64,000 bases of DNA from Epithemia pelagica (lineage: Eukaryota; Bacillariophyta; Bacillariophyceae; Surirellales; Surirellaceae). The stretch is taken from assembly GCA_946965045.2 (NCBI GenBank), contig OX337242.1, positions 2,790,001 through 2,854,000 on the forward strand, given 5' to 3'. Shown piece by piece: positions 30,243 to 39,732 of this stretch. The notes beneath the pieces are model-generated. The model saw only the letters and a list, made by a program, of their open reading frames with translations, ran no database searches and was not told the DNA's origin. Every line of letters starts with the position of its first letter. Position 1 is the first letter of the stretch. A program made the position numbers and the translations under genes.

Positions 30243-31653
30243 ATTGTGCACAAGCGTTTGGCATGCCGGTTGTTATCGCCAAGATGACCGAGACAGATTT
30301 CCCATATTGGAGGCCGGCGATTTGGACGATGCATTGTTGGATACAGAGGGACATGGCGAATTGGAAGATGACGAAAATCGCTTCAGAGAAGCGAGAGATG
30401 GAGACCATCTCATGTGCCCCTTTCAGTGCGACTCATGCACTTTTTATAACTTAAAGGGACGATATGCCAGAGAAGACTCGGAGCAAGACATGTTGTTAGC
30501 GGTGTGCATCCGTCGAGCAATTTTAGATTCCTTTTGGTCGAGAGAAAGATCAACCGTAGAGAAGAACACAAGAGAAATGAAGAATTTGCGAAACTTGGGC
30601 GAGTCAATTGGGCTTGATGAGCCATTGCCCGAGCGTGGCCCATTCCCAATCGGCGACACCCAGGGGGTTGGGATCGCCAGCTTGATGCTCATGAAAACCT
30701 TGAGTGTTGGAAGAAACGCAAAACACATACAATACGAGACGGCAAGAAAAGTAAGGTCAGTGGTGTCCAACTTTGCTCACACGTTGCCAGGATACACTGG
30801 ATTGTCGACCATGGGAGGAAGCGACCGATCATCGATGATGTTCACTGCCAGTCCCACGAACTCCCTGTGGTTCAAAAGATTTATGGCTGGGTGTCACCGG
30901 AGAATGGGTGACGTCTGGATTCCAGACCGAGCAGTTACGTTAGACGAAGTTCACTGTGGATTGGATATCTTGGAGGGGGAATGGAAGAAATCACCACAAG
31001 GACAATGACGACTGGAGCTAGCTCTTACCGGTGCATTGGTGGTAATTGGATTCTGTGCGGCATTAAGAGGCGAAGAAATACCGCAGGTTGATGTTGGATT
31101 GCTGCGAAAATACTGGATGGAGGGCATTAATTACACACCTGCTCCGCACATCCCTCTGGCACTCGCTGGCCGTTTCAAGCAGACGGACGGCACCTTTTGC
31201 CTTTACATCCAACCGCTGGCCATCAAGACAGGATCTGGAATAGAAATACGGGTATGGATCGGACGTGCTATCAAAGAGTTGGAACTGAGGAAAGTAACCT
31301 CAGGACCCATGTTTCGCCGAACAGACAAGACAGGAAAAACCAGACGAGCGCTAGTGGGAGACCTGGATCACCTGTTCCATAGTCTATGGAAGCGCATTCA
31401 ACATCGAAGACCAGACTTGATGGCGGACAATATCAAAGTCGATGAGGTGTACAGCGCGAGGCGATCTTTCAGACGAGGAGCCACCACAACTGCACAAAAC
31501 CGAAAGATCAAGACCGAGGTAATTGAAATGAACAATAGATGGCGGAAACACATTCGGAGCCGAGGAGTCTTGCCCGGAATGACAATGCTGGAGAGATACT
31601 CCGACGCGAAGACTGCAGTGGAAGCCTTGATTCAATTCTCAGCCGGAATGTAA
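30085..31653 (+). pseudogene. Tyrosine recombinase segment of pol, with in-frame TGA
   Basis: The first part has a Cys-rich region (LKCGHPVHPLMGVVC, CPFQCDSC) that may bind zinc, then a helical core-binding domain (NSLWFKRFMAGCHRRMGDVW). The frame is closed by TGA at 31006-31008 but continues directly in the same frame with the catalytic domain: ALRGEEI (first Arg), SARRSFRRGATT (second Arg box) and LERYSDAK (nucleophile Tyr). The usual His of the HxxR box is Arg. One nonsense change plus three upstream frame changes indicate a recently inactivated copy. Confidence 0.75.
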
Positions 31654-32190
31654 GAATGGAGAAACAAGAGAGGAGTAAGAGCAAGGACAACAAGAAGCAG
31701 CGAAGCAGAGAAGACGAAGACAAGAAAGAGAAATTACTTGCATGACCGAAATGGGGGAATTGGCTCGGCTCAACTCTTCGGAGTTGGCCTAGCTCGCTTG
31801 TCGTTGCCAGCTTGCCTGATGATAATCATGTATGAAATCCTCCAAACGTTGACCAGGGCTTGGCAGCTCATGGAATATACGGCAGAGAACTTGTGAAGAT
31901 ATTTCGAGGTGTCTCTGGCTCCGTACTGGGGTTTGGATTGGGATGGATTCTTGATTGGATTCACACTCGCGCGTAACGGACAGACCATGCCAGGATCCGA
32001 GTCCTGACATGACTGGAGCGAATCACGATTCTCGCCTACCTTGGGAAAGGAGGGTGGAGGGCATAGCCCCCCCCCCCCATAGTATTGGTATGCATAGTAA
32101 TAAATGTGTTATATCTATTTGGATGTGAGTTTGCACACGAGATCGTTGAGGAAGCACGACCGTTGGATGAGAAGCGAGGAACTAGTACCG

Positions 32191-32525
32191 GATAGCGGCT
32201 TGGCGGAGCCAACAAGGGGAACCACACATCGCCCGCCTCGCCAGTAAAATCACCAAACCGTCGCCCCGCTCGCAGCCATGCGAACCACCATCTAGCCATC
32301 ACACATCTCACCACCCTGCTCTACAAAAAAGGTCCGCATCGAACACAGCGGTAGCAGATGTCCACAACAAACAACACACCATCGCCACCCAACAGCAACA
32401 CCACACGTCTATCCAGCACGACAAAAAGCGCACGGACCTTTGTCCCAGCGCCACCTCGCCTTTTATTGGGCACCAACAACCATCCAAACGAGTAGTATTG
32501 TAGTCACCTTTTGTGTAGTACCGAA
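32191..32525. promoter_or_regulatory. Promoter repeat P, right part after the retroelement
   Basis: Resumes P1 homology with GATAGCGGCTTGGCGGAGCC and continues to the g'2 relic. It carries no TGACGTCA box, which stayed on the F2 side of the insertion. Confidence 0.55.
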
Positions 32526-32787
32526 ATGCCGGATTGGATTCACCAATGCCTCCTCTTGACACTCCAAGTGTTGCACCAGTACCCCGAGTTGAAAGAGGCT
32601 TGGTCCACCTTTTGACAATACTTGGAGTCCCACAATGGATTTTTTTGGCAAACCGGCCACACGGCGGGAATGTGTTGTGGGCGAGTCAAGACCCAGAGAT
32701 GAGAGTGCGCGGAACGTGCACCACGGATTTGACTCTGTGTGTTTGGAGGCCCGGGATCGGACAAGAAACCACGACGGATCCCCATAA
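32526..32787 (+). pseudogene. Relic of G C-terminus (g'2)
   Basis: Same relic as g'1: MPDWIHQCLLTLQVL, TGA at the same codon, and then GFFWQTGHTAGMC with an extra TTT codon. A one-base loss in TGTGGGCGAG relative to g'1 shifts the frame further. Confidence 0.68.
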
Positions 32788-33216
32788 CAATTACAACAAC
32801 CAGACCGCATTTGTTCTTGTCACACTGGACGAAAGAAGAATGACATACTCTCAACGACAACTTTCATCGCAACAAACTAGAAATCGTACCTTGGTTTTTG
32901 ATTCGCAACAGGAGGCGTAGTGTAACAAAGAACAACAACAACAAAGAAGAGCACTACCTAGTACGATGTTATGCTTCTGTCTTTCTTGGAACGAGAATCC
33001 TCCTCCAGTATTGACCAACTAGTAGATCAGGATTCACGCCAACAACAAAAGACCAGACAAATCTCTTTGTTTTGTGGCACCGCATTGCAGTCGGGTCGCC
33101 AATTATGTGGTCGCAATGGCATGAAGAAAACAATACAATTACTGTTTGAGAGTAAAATGATAAATGCTAGAGTTCCGCTAATGTTAGGACATACATGCAA
33201 AAATACGTTGCAAATT
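32788..33216. other. Shared spacer between g'2 and K3
   Basis: Non-coding; homologous to 17378-17802 and 43956-44386. Confidence 0.45.
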
Positions 33217-34437
33217 TCAAGTTCCATCCTTCCCGTCATCACCACGGTGCGTCTTGGACCTTGCGCGTTTACGAGCTGTTGTCGAGGAAGTGAAGGGGGG
33301 AAAATGAGCATCTCCGATGCCCATTCCTTCCCGAAAATGATGCCATCCGTTAAGTTGCTGCTCACAGAGTCGACGAAAACACCACGTATGCTTGTCCAGT
33401 AGTGGTAATGTCGCACAGGTAGGGTTCTGAGATCCACCAATCACGGCAACATGGTTGGCAACAGTCACCATACTGCAACCACTGCGAGAATTCGCGAATG
33501 GTGGGAGATTCCACACGTGGTTGCGGTGCGTATCCAAGACTTGCACGGTTGAATCGGCTCGTCCTCCCGCCACCACCAGACAAGATCCCACGGCAACCAC
33601 AGCACAAGACCTTCGTGCATTGGAAAGCACCAAATCAGAATGAGTGGTCCAGGTGGGTGAGAAAAAAATGAACGTCGAGCCAGTTTCCTTTTCAGTCTCA
33701 TCACTGTCAAAGGGTGTTGTGCCGTCCAAATACTCCACCAAGTCAAGATTGCCATGCTCATTACGGCCTCCAACGACAAAGATGCGGTGACCAATAACCG
33801 CACTGGCACATAATTGTCGAGGAACAGCCATGGATGGTCCAGCAGTGACAATGTGATTGTTGGTATCAATAATATCCACTGACGACAAAAATTGATCGTT
33901 GTAATAGCCACCCATTACAACGATGTATCGGTTGTGAACCGCGACAGCACAACATCCTGATCGTCCCATTGATAAGCGACATGTCAATGTTGTCCAATGA
34001 CTATCCTGAGTGGTGGTGGTTGTTAAGGATGATCGAAGCAAATCATTGCCATCAATTCGCTCAATACAATCCAAAGGTCCTCGCCTGTATCCTCCCATCA
34101 CGTACACGCTGCCATTGCAAGCAACAGCGGCATGATCGTCACGTTTCTTGCTCATGGGTGGTCCTTCTCGCCATTGCTTGTCTGGGTCTGATAGATTCAA
34201 TACAAGAACTGAATCCGTGGTACCTTGGCCTTGTTGCCATCCTCCCAACACGACGACCGTCTGCCCCCTGTTATTGTTGCTATCGTTTTCCGTATCGGGA
34301 TGGTCCAGTACGACCGAAGCATGATCCAAACGCCATCCACCCTGGAGAGGAGGCCAGTCCTCGAAGTTCCATTGTGCTGTCTCTTCCAAAAGAACAAGGC
34401 CCGACTGCCATGCCCGTTCTTTCAGTGTTCTTGTCAT
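33217..34437 (-). CDS. Kelch-repeat beta-propeller protein K3
   Basis: 406 aa from ATG 34437 with all six Gly-Gly Kelch doublets intact. It shares NLPPFANSRS and HFPPFTSSTT with K4, against NLPPFANYRS and HFSPFTSSTT in K1, so K3 and K4 are the closest pair. The frame is also open upstream to 34692, as in K1. The basic tail is kept (RKRARSKTHRG). Divergent from the U3 relic, and 3' to the g'2 relic. Confidence 0.84.
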   Translation of the reverse strand: MTRTLKERAWQSGLVLLEETAQWNFEDWPPLQGGWRLDHASVVLDHPDTENDSNNNRGQTVVVLGGWQQGQGTTDSVLVLNLSDPDKQWREGPPMSKKRDDHAAVACNGSVYVMGGYRRGPLDCIERIDGNDLLRSSLTTTTTQDSHWTTLTCRLSMGRSGCCAVAVHNRYIVVMGGYYNDQFLSSVDIIDTNNHIVTAGPSMAVPRQLCASAVIGHRIFVVGGRNEHGNLDLVEYLDGTTPFDSDETEKETGSTFIFFSPTWTTHSDLVLSNARRSCAVVAVGSCLVVAGGRADSTVQVLDTHRNHVWNLPPFANSRSGCSMVTVANHVAVIGGSQNPTCATLPLLDKHTWCFRRLCEQQLNGWHHFREGMGIGDAHFPPFTSSTTARKRARSKTHRGDDGKDGT

Positions 34438-34889
34438 GGTCACGGCGCTGACAAGAAATTGCGGCACGAGAAGTATTTGTGAGCAACGCGTGGAAGCTTT
34501 GCCGCGTGTGGAAAAGGTGTGCCTGTCCTGCGTACGATGGTGAAGGGCATTCAATCGCACATAGAATTCATGACACGCCCCCAAAAGTATCTTCTGTGCT
34601 GCGCAAGATACGACGACATAACAAGAGGTCCTTTTGTACGATGAAGAGGTCCACAGATCGACAATCCCTAATTTCCAAGTCATCTCGTCCACGCCATTGA
34701 TGGAACACCATAATTCCCTTGGTCCTATACAGTCTGTTCACAACGACGACAACAACAACAACAACAGAGAGAGTGGTCTTCGTTTGATGCAATGAACCGA
34801 AAAAGTGATCTTCTTGATGCGAGTGGGCATCATATAGTGAAGGAAGCAAGGCCACAAGTACAACTACACAAAAACTAGAATCCGACGAC
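34438..34889. promoter_or_regulatory. K3-U3 divergent intergenic region
   Basis: Homologous to the spacers at 11369-11814 and 19024-19508, including a (CAA)n tract at about 34746-34765. Confidence 0.35.
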
Positions 34890-35806
34890 ATGATGGACCA
34901 GAAGGAGCATGATGTCATTCATCCCATTGTGACTCGCTTCCCGTGCTGCATTAGCAGCAGACGCCTGCATTCGTCTTCTTTGGATCGCTTTCGAAAATGT
35001 CACATGGATGTGGTTGGATCGCAAGGGCTGGTCCCCTATGCCATTATTGATACCAACTCCATCAATCATCTTTATGGGAGAGCCAAAACCGTCTCGTGCC
35101 GTCTTCGCCAGTTGTCAGCAATGCTCGCGCATGTGGTCCAATGATTGTGGCAGACGCATATCGCACTGGCTCAATGGCCTCCGTTCGCCAAGGTGGGTCT
35201 CAGGACCGGTGGCTGCTACATTTTGCCAATGGGTGATGTTGTCGTCTTGATTGGAAACCGCAAGAGCTCAAGGAACCAAAAGTGGACCGGGGGAGTCGTC
35301 GCTTGGATCCACCTGGCGTCGAGAACGTACAAGAGTTTTGTGTGTCCGGTTCCGGCAAAACGACCTACAGCCAAAATAGAGCCAACCTAGATGAGGATAT
35401 CACGACAAACAAGAGAAGCCAGTCTCGCGAATGAACAATTAATCAACATTCCTGTCCTGCTCGTGACAAGGCTTTGTTGGATGAGTTCGTGTTGCTTGTT
35501 GTCGCTTTCTGATTCTGCTGCTTAGTTCGAGGTACAAAGATTGTCGTGGCGGAGTGGTGATGGAACCAAGGTCACAAGCACAACTACATAGAGACGAGAA
35601 TCCGACGACATGATGGACCAGAAGGAACATGATGTCATTCATCTCATACTGACTCGCTTCCTTGTTGCATTATAGCAGCAGACGCCTGCATTTGAGGAGA
35701 CAAAGCAGCAAGAGGACGAACAAGAGTAAATGTTAGGAGCGATCACGAAGAGAGGAACGTTCATCGGCAAGATGGAATGACCGAAATCAAAGGAGAAGAC
35801 GGCGAC
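34890..35806 (+). pseudogene. U family relic U3, fused to F3 at ~35806
   Basis: Opens MMDQKEHDVIHPIVTR and carries the same TGA as U2 at 35142-35144. After it the U1-like sequence continues (AQWPPFAKVGLRTGGC to AKIEPT) to about 35390. The internal direct repeat follows at about 35567-35690. Homology ends in MTEIKGEDGD, where the sequence switches to the F family in the opposite orientation. Confidence 0.6.
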
Positions 35807-36220
35807 AACCATGGTCAAGGTTCGATGGAACCACGGAGTCGACTCGTTGCCCGTGGAGGAGGAGAAACTGCTGTTGGTCGACGGCTGGATGATGGTTCCT
35901 CGTTGTTCTTGTTGTTGGTTCTTGGTGGCCGGAACGTTGTGATTTGATTGGACCAAAGCTTGTGGCGGTGGTTGTGGTTCCTGGTTTGGTTGTGGTTCTC
36001 CTCCTCGTGTTGGTGGGAAATATTTCCACAGGTCCATTAGGAGGAACACTGCCACCACCGACACCACCACCAATGCGTTTCGTACGGCTGGTAGAGTCAC
36101 TCGTCGCTGCCCTTGTTGTTGTGGTGTGGTACTGCTAGGAGTCGTTTGACTTGGATTCCTAGTTTGTGACCAGCGATGCCGCATGTGAGCGGACGCGGAG
36201 AAGGATGGGAAGGACGACAT
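35807..36220 (-). pseudogene. Truncated F gene (F3), N-terminal 138 residues
   Basis: From ATG 36220 it encodes the cytosolic tail, an anchor (NALVVVSVVAVFLLMDLW) and the stem, ending at TPWFHRTLTMVV, exactly where the lumenal catalytic domain should begin. The sequence then reads into U3. The stem is more diverged than between F1 and F2 (PPTRGGEPQPNQEPQPPP). The hAT insertion lies 117 bp upstream of the ATG and separates it from the TGACGTCA box. Not expected to make an enzyme. Confidence 0.75.
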
Positions 36221-36336
36221 GGTCCTGTGGAACAGAGAATCACACAGTGATGAGAGGAGAGGATGATGCCCGTCGTTTCTGTCGTCTCGTCTAGAGCTGA
36301 GTGGGTACATGAGGCCAATCCTTTACCACTTGCAAA
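36221..36336 (-). promoter_or_regulatory. Promoter repeat P, F3-proximal part, interrupted by hAT
   Basis: Matches P1 from the F start codon outward (GGTCCTGTGGAACAGAGAATC) to CCACTTGCAAA, where the hAT element begins. The last eight bases, CTTGCAAA (36329-36336), are the target duplication. Confidence 0.65.
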
Positions 36337-37046
36337 CAGGGTGTGGAAGTTGGAAAATCAGCCATTAGACTTAACTTCCCAACTAATAATTCATTAGACA
36401 GTTTACTGTGATGCGACTTGTACCCACTAGTTAGTTCAACATGTATGATTAAATTAACTTAAACTAATCAAATCACAAAACCACGATACAGAATGAACTT
36501 GCAACTAATAGTCTAACACGACTTAGGTACTAACTTGACTAGATTAAATATGGTTCCAATGAAGAACCTGCCACTTAACTTAGACTAACTTTGAAAGTCG
36601 TAGTTTCTTTTCTGAGTCTGCAACTAGACTAAGCAAGTCCAAGTTGCAACTTTGCCCCTTGTAATTAAACTTCATCCCTCTGTCACCTCCATAGTTACAA
36701 CTATTAGTTGCAACTTCTTTGTTGTCGTAGTCACAAACAACAACTTTTATTCAGAGGAACCATTCACTCTTATCTGTTTCTACGTATTTATTCACACTCT
36801 TCCTGCACATATTTACCAATATCACTCCCAGAGGAGTAGAACGTTCACGACTCACGACAGAGGTTCAACCAACACTCACAACTCACAACTCTCAACCTCT
36901 CAACATTCACCAATCCACTGTCACCTGTCACCTTTACCTCTGTTCCTTTCCATCAACGACACAACCTTCAGTTTTCCCGCCCTTCTCATTTCTCTGCCAC
37001 TATTATTTCCCCATCCCCAACCCCATGCATCTAATATTCAAGTACA
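36337..37046. repeat. hAT left subterminal region
   Basis: AT-rich and non-coding, with many short copies in both orientations of ACTTGCAACT-, GACTTGT- and AACTAGT-like motifs, as expected for transposase-binding subterminal repeats. From about 36670 it becomes pyrimidine-rich, perhaps the leader of the plus-strand transcript. Confidence 0.5.
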
Positions 37047-37996
37047 ATGGAAGCATCAGATGACCGTACAATCAACCTTGATGTGACTTGTCACCAAGTC
37101 ATCACTGTGACCCATATTCCAATGTCGTTCATGACCATGATGCTAGAGGACTCAACTTTGTTAACCACTCCCTTGGAAAAGGCGACACAAGACTTGGCAA
37201 TGGAGAACATAAAAGATGTGGTGTTGCTGTGGCTTACCCGGTACAATGGAAGTCTGCACTACCAACAAGTCGACTATCCATCCAACACAAGCCACCCTTG
37301 TTTATCTCCAAGTCGCATGTCATTCGAAAGCTTACTGAACACTGTCTGTCGAATAGTGTTTACGGGTCTGTATTCCCAAGAAGATGACTCATTCCAAGTC
37401 ACATACGAGATGAACCCCCCCCCACCGACGACCTCCCCTTCATCTCCATTGAAGGAAAATGCCGACCAATATTTTCTTTGCCTTGCTCCAATGGTCTCAG
37501 AGCTTTTCAAAAATTCAATGCCGATTACCATCAGCAAAACAACTACACTAAACTTTCCGTGGAATGGAATCTTCTAACCTGGATGACCCGACACAATGCC
37601 AGAATCCAGGTTAGAAATTCCTTTGACCTACGGACGGAGTGTCCTATTTGTATTAGTCCAAGCATCGACATCGTTGTTGAGGACATTGTTGCGCATACTA
37701 AGAAGAGCACGAAGGAGGATGACCCTTACTCAATGAAACTGGATACAACGACGTCCCCTCCTCCTATTGATACAAGTCCTCCATCAACTCCAGTTGCCAA
37801 AGCTTCTCAATCTACCATGGGCCCAAATAGCAACAACGCTTCTACTTCTGTCACCCATGAATATTGGGCTTCTTCTCCCGTCATTGATGAATATTGGACC
37901 AAGCGACAATTTTCCCCCACTGCCCATGTCTTGACTCGGCAAAGAAAAACTGTTCTCTGCCATGCTTTATTGCAATCATGTGCCGCCAAGGAATAG
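37047..37996 (+). pseudogene. hAT passenger reading frame upstream of the glycosylase, broken
   Basis: ATG 37047 begins MEASDDRTINLDV and stays open to 37577. The coherent sense moves to another frame near 37500 (FQKFNADYHQQNNYTKLSVE), just after a CAAAAATTC run, and ends at TAG 37994-37996. That last frame is the same as the glycosylase frame 22 bp later, so 37047-38890 may once have been a single long gene with one frameshift and one nonsense codon. No domain is recognised in this part. The ECPICISP stretch has two Cys but no complete zinc finger. Confidence 0.5.
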
Positions 37997-38017
37997 ATAG
38001 TCTATGGCGACAGACAC

Positions 38018-38890
38018 ATGCCTGGGACACCTGCAATTACCAAACCTGTCATGACCAGAATGTTTCGCCCTTCCATCCCCATTAGAAACCAATCCACAAT
38101 TGATTCCCGGCTGTTTTTACTTGATAATCTTTCCCATTTACGTCGGTATTTCCTTCAGTCTGGTTTGGAAGCCCCCAGAGACACATGGTCCGAATGGATT
38201 ACCAACAATATGTCGGAATATGAAGACTCTGACCCAACCTTCATGTGTCTCATTGTTATCTTGATGAGCTCGGCCACATCAGATCAAAGTCTCTCACAAG
38301 TGATCCCTCGCTTATTCCAATCGGGCATCACTAGTGCACAAGGAACAATTGAAGTGTCTACATATTTTGGGATGGATGTTTTCTGTAGTTTGTTTGCAGA
38401 AACAGGACAGTATCGTGTCAATGCGGAACGCATAGTCAACGCCGCGGACTATTTTGTCCAGCGACACAAAGGTCGCATTCCTAAAGACATTTCCCTTACT
38501 GAGCTTATGACCTTACCTGGAATTGGCCACAAGACGGGAACAATCATTCTACAAACGGCATTTGGCCGGACGGAAGGAATTCCCTCAGATATTCATGTTA
38601 TCCGATCAACTAAGGTTCTCAATTGGACGGAATCTCATATCAATGACGGCATGGAATGCTCTTTGAACCTTCAATCATGGCTTCCTAAAGAACGATGGGA
38701 GGAGATCAATCCTTTATTTGGTTCTCTAGGACAACTACTTAACAAATCACAGACCAGAAGCAAGTGCCAAGAACAAATGGAGTCTTTTATTGTGGCTCAC
38801 TCTCATGACCAATCCAAATCTAAATCTCCAGCGAATCTTCGCCATCTCAAGTATTTCTTTCTGCAGTTGATAAAAGAATATACTAAATGA
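38018..38890 (+). CDS. Endonuclease III-like HhH-GPD DNA glycosylase inside the hAT element
   Basis: 290 aa from ATG 38018, or the C-terminal part of a longer protein. The helix-hairpin-helix LMTLPGIGHKTG (about 167-178) and downstream PSDIHVIRS (about 194-202) match the LPGVGRKT and VDTHIFR motifs of Nth/EndoIII. This includes the Lys used for Schiff-base chemistry and the catalytic Asp, so a bifunctional glycosylase/AP-lyase is predicted. The upstream helices (DPTFMCLIVILMSSATSDQS) fit the EndoIII fold (usually FELLIAVILSAQTTD). The four-Cys iron-sulphur cluster at the C-terminus is absent. It lies on the strand opposite the transposase, convergent with the basic protein. Base excision at the excision gap or of modified bases is a speculative role. 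Confidence 0.75.
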   Translation: MPGTPAITKPVMTRMFRPSIPIRNQSTIDSRLFLLDNLSHLRRYFLQSGLEAPRDTWSEWITNNMSEYEDSDPTFMCLIVILMSSATSDQSLSQVIPRLFQSGITSAQGTIEVSTYFGMDVFCSLFAETGQYRVNAERIVNAADYFVQRHKGRIPKDISLTELMTLPGIGHKTGTIILQTAFGRTEGIPSDIHVIRSTKVLNWTESHINDGMECSLNLQSWLPKERWEEINPLFGSLGQLLNKSQTRSKCQEQMESFIVAHSHDQSKSKSPANLRHLKYFFLQLIKEYTK

Positions 38891-38992
38891 CTGTCAATAT
38901 ATTGTATTTACCAAAATGCACTGCGATTATGGATGTATAGTTTCCGTGACGTTTCTTCCATTGTCACCTTCAGTGACGTTCGTGGTCGGAGA

Positions 38993-39601
38993 TCAACTGG
39001 TACCGTCATTGTCCGCACTTGAGACTTCCTTCTCTGCAAGTCTTGAGCTTCTTCTCGTTGGCGAGTCGTTTGGGGTTGGGGGTGGTTTGCGATTGTCTTT
39101 CTTGCGTGGTGTTCTAACCACAGTTCTTGCGAGTGCCTCAGAGAGTGAATTCTGTTTCGTCCGTTTCCTTCCTTTTTGAATAGTTGAAGAGGCTTTACGT
39201 TTCCCACTATCTCCTTTCGTGCCTTCATTGGCTTTTGCAACGGGCAGACTAGCAACAGTCTTCTCCAACGCGGTTGGTTGAATGAGTTCATTCTTTCTTT
39301 CCTGGATGGCTTCTTTTAACGCCGTGTTGGAATCTTCCTTGTCTTCGTCATCGTCGTAAGGAGCAACAACTTTTCGATCCAAAGCCTCTAGTTGGTCGTC
39401 ATCTCGTGGATCGTCTACCAGATCAACCAATTCGACGTCGTCACATGTCGCATCGCTCACAACTGTCTTCTTATCAACCTTTTTGACCGACTTGAACTTG
39501 TAACTTGTTTCCGCCGTTATGCCGTGGGCACCAATAGTTCCGGACAGTTCGTAGAGTTCCAGCTTCGACGTTGCTCGTAGTACCGTTTCCATCCGAGTCA
39601 T
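38993..39601 (-). CDS. Small basic hAT passenger protein
   Basis: 202 aa from ATG 39601 (MTRMETVLRATSKLELY). The N-terminal third may be a small fold (ELSGTIGAHGITAETSYKF). The middle is acidic (VDLVDDPRDDDQ) and the C-terminal half strongly basic (RKASSTIQKGRKRTKQN, RRSSRLAEK), suggesting nuclear location or DNA binding. The frame stays open upstream to about 39716, 17 bp from the transposase stop, so it could be a downstream exon of the same transcript. No family recognised. Confidence 0.5.
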   Translation of the reverse strand: MTRMETVLRATSKLELYELSGTIGAHGITAETSYKFKSVKKVDKKTVVSDATCDDVELVDLVDDPRDDDQLEALDRKVVAPYDDDEDKEDSNTALKEAIQERKNELIQPTALEKTVASLPVAKANEGTKGDSGKRKASSTIQKGRKRTKQNSLSEALARTVVRTPRKKDNRKPPPTPNDSPTRRSSRLAEKEVSSADNDGTS

Positions 39602-39732
39602 ATCGGATTGTGTTGGTGTGGCTTTTTCCAGTGGGACAACAGGAACTTGTGTTCCTGCTGCCAGGGTGCGTTGTTGTGCGGTCTGTTGTACCTGACTGAC
39701 TTCTTCCCCTTTAGATTCCTAGCTGAGATCTA

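Larger units (their letters stand above)
23874..32190 (+). mobile_element. DIRS-like tyrosine-recombinase retroelement, nested in promoter repeat P
   Basis: About 8.3 kb. Left flank GTTATCCG and right flank CCGGATAGCGG join to give GTTATCCGGATAGCGG, as in the uninterrupted P1 copy, so CCG is present at both borders and no longer target duplication is made. It encodes a Gag-like protein and a pol region with reverse transcriptase (YVDD), RNase H and tyrosine recombinase. No integrase or aspartic protease is seen. 23874-24296 is a leader without genes. 31654-32190 is a non-coding tail with a C14 run near 32070. I could not establish the terminal or internal complementary repeats typical of DIRS. 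Confidence 0.82.

Noticed and set aside
32068-32085. C14 homopolymer as a possible telomere-like or CRISPR-like repeat
   Set aside because: A single homopolymer tract in the retroelement tail; no spaced repeats anywhere in the window, so there is no CRISPR array.
36652-37086. 144-codon frame in the hAT left end
   Set aside because: Pyrimidine-rich leader-like sequence; composition drives the open frame, and it overlaps the better-supported start at 37047.
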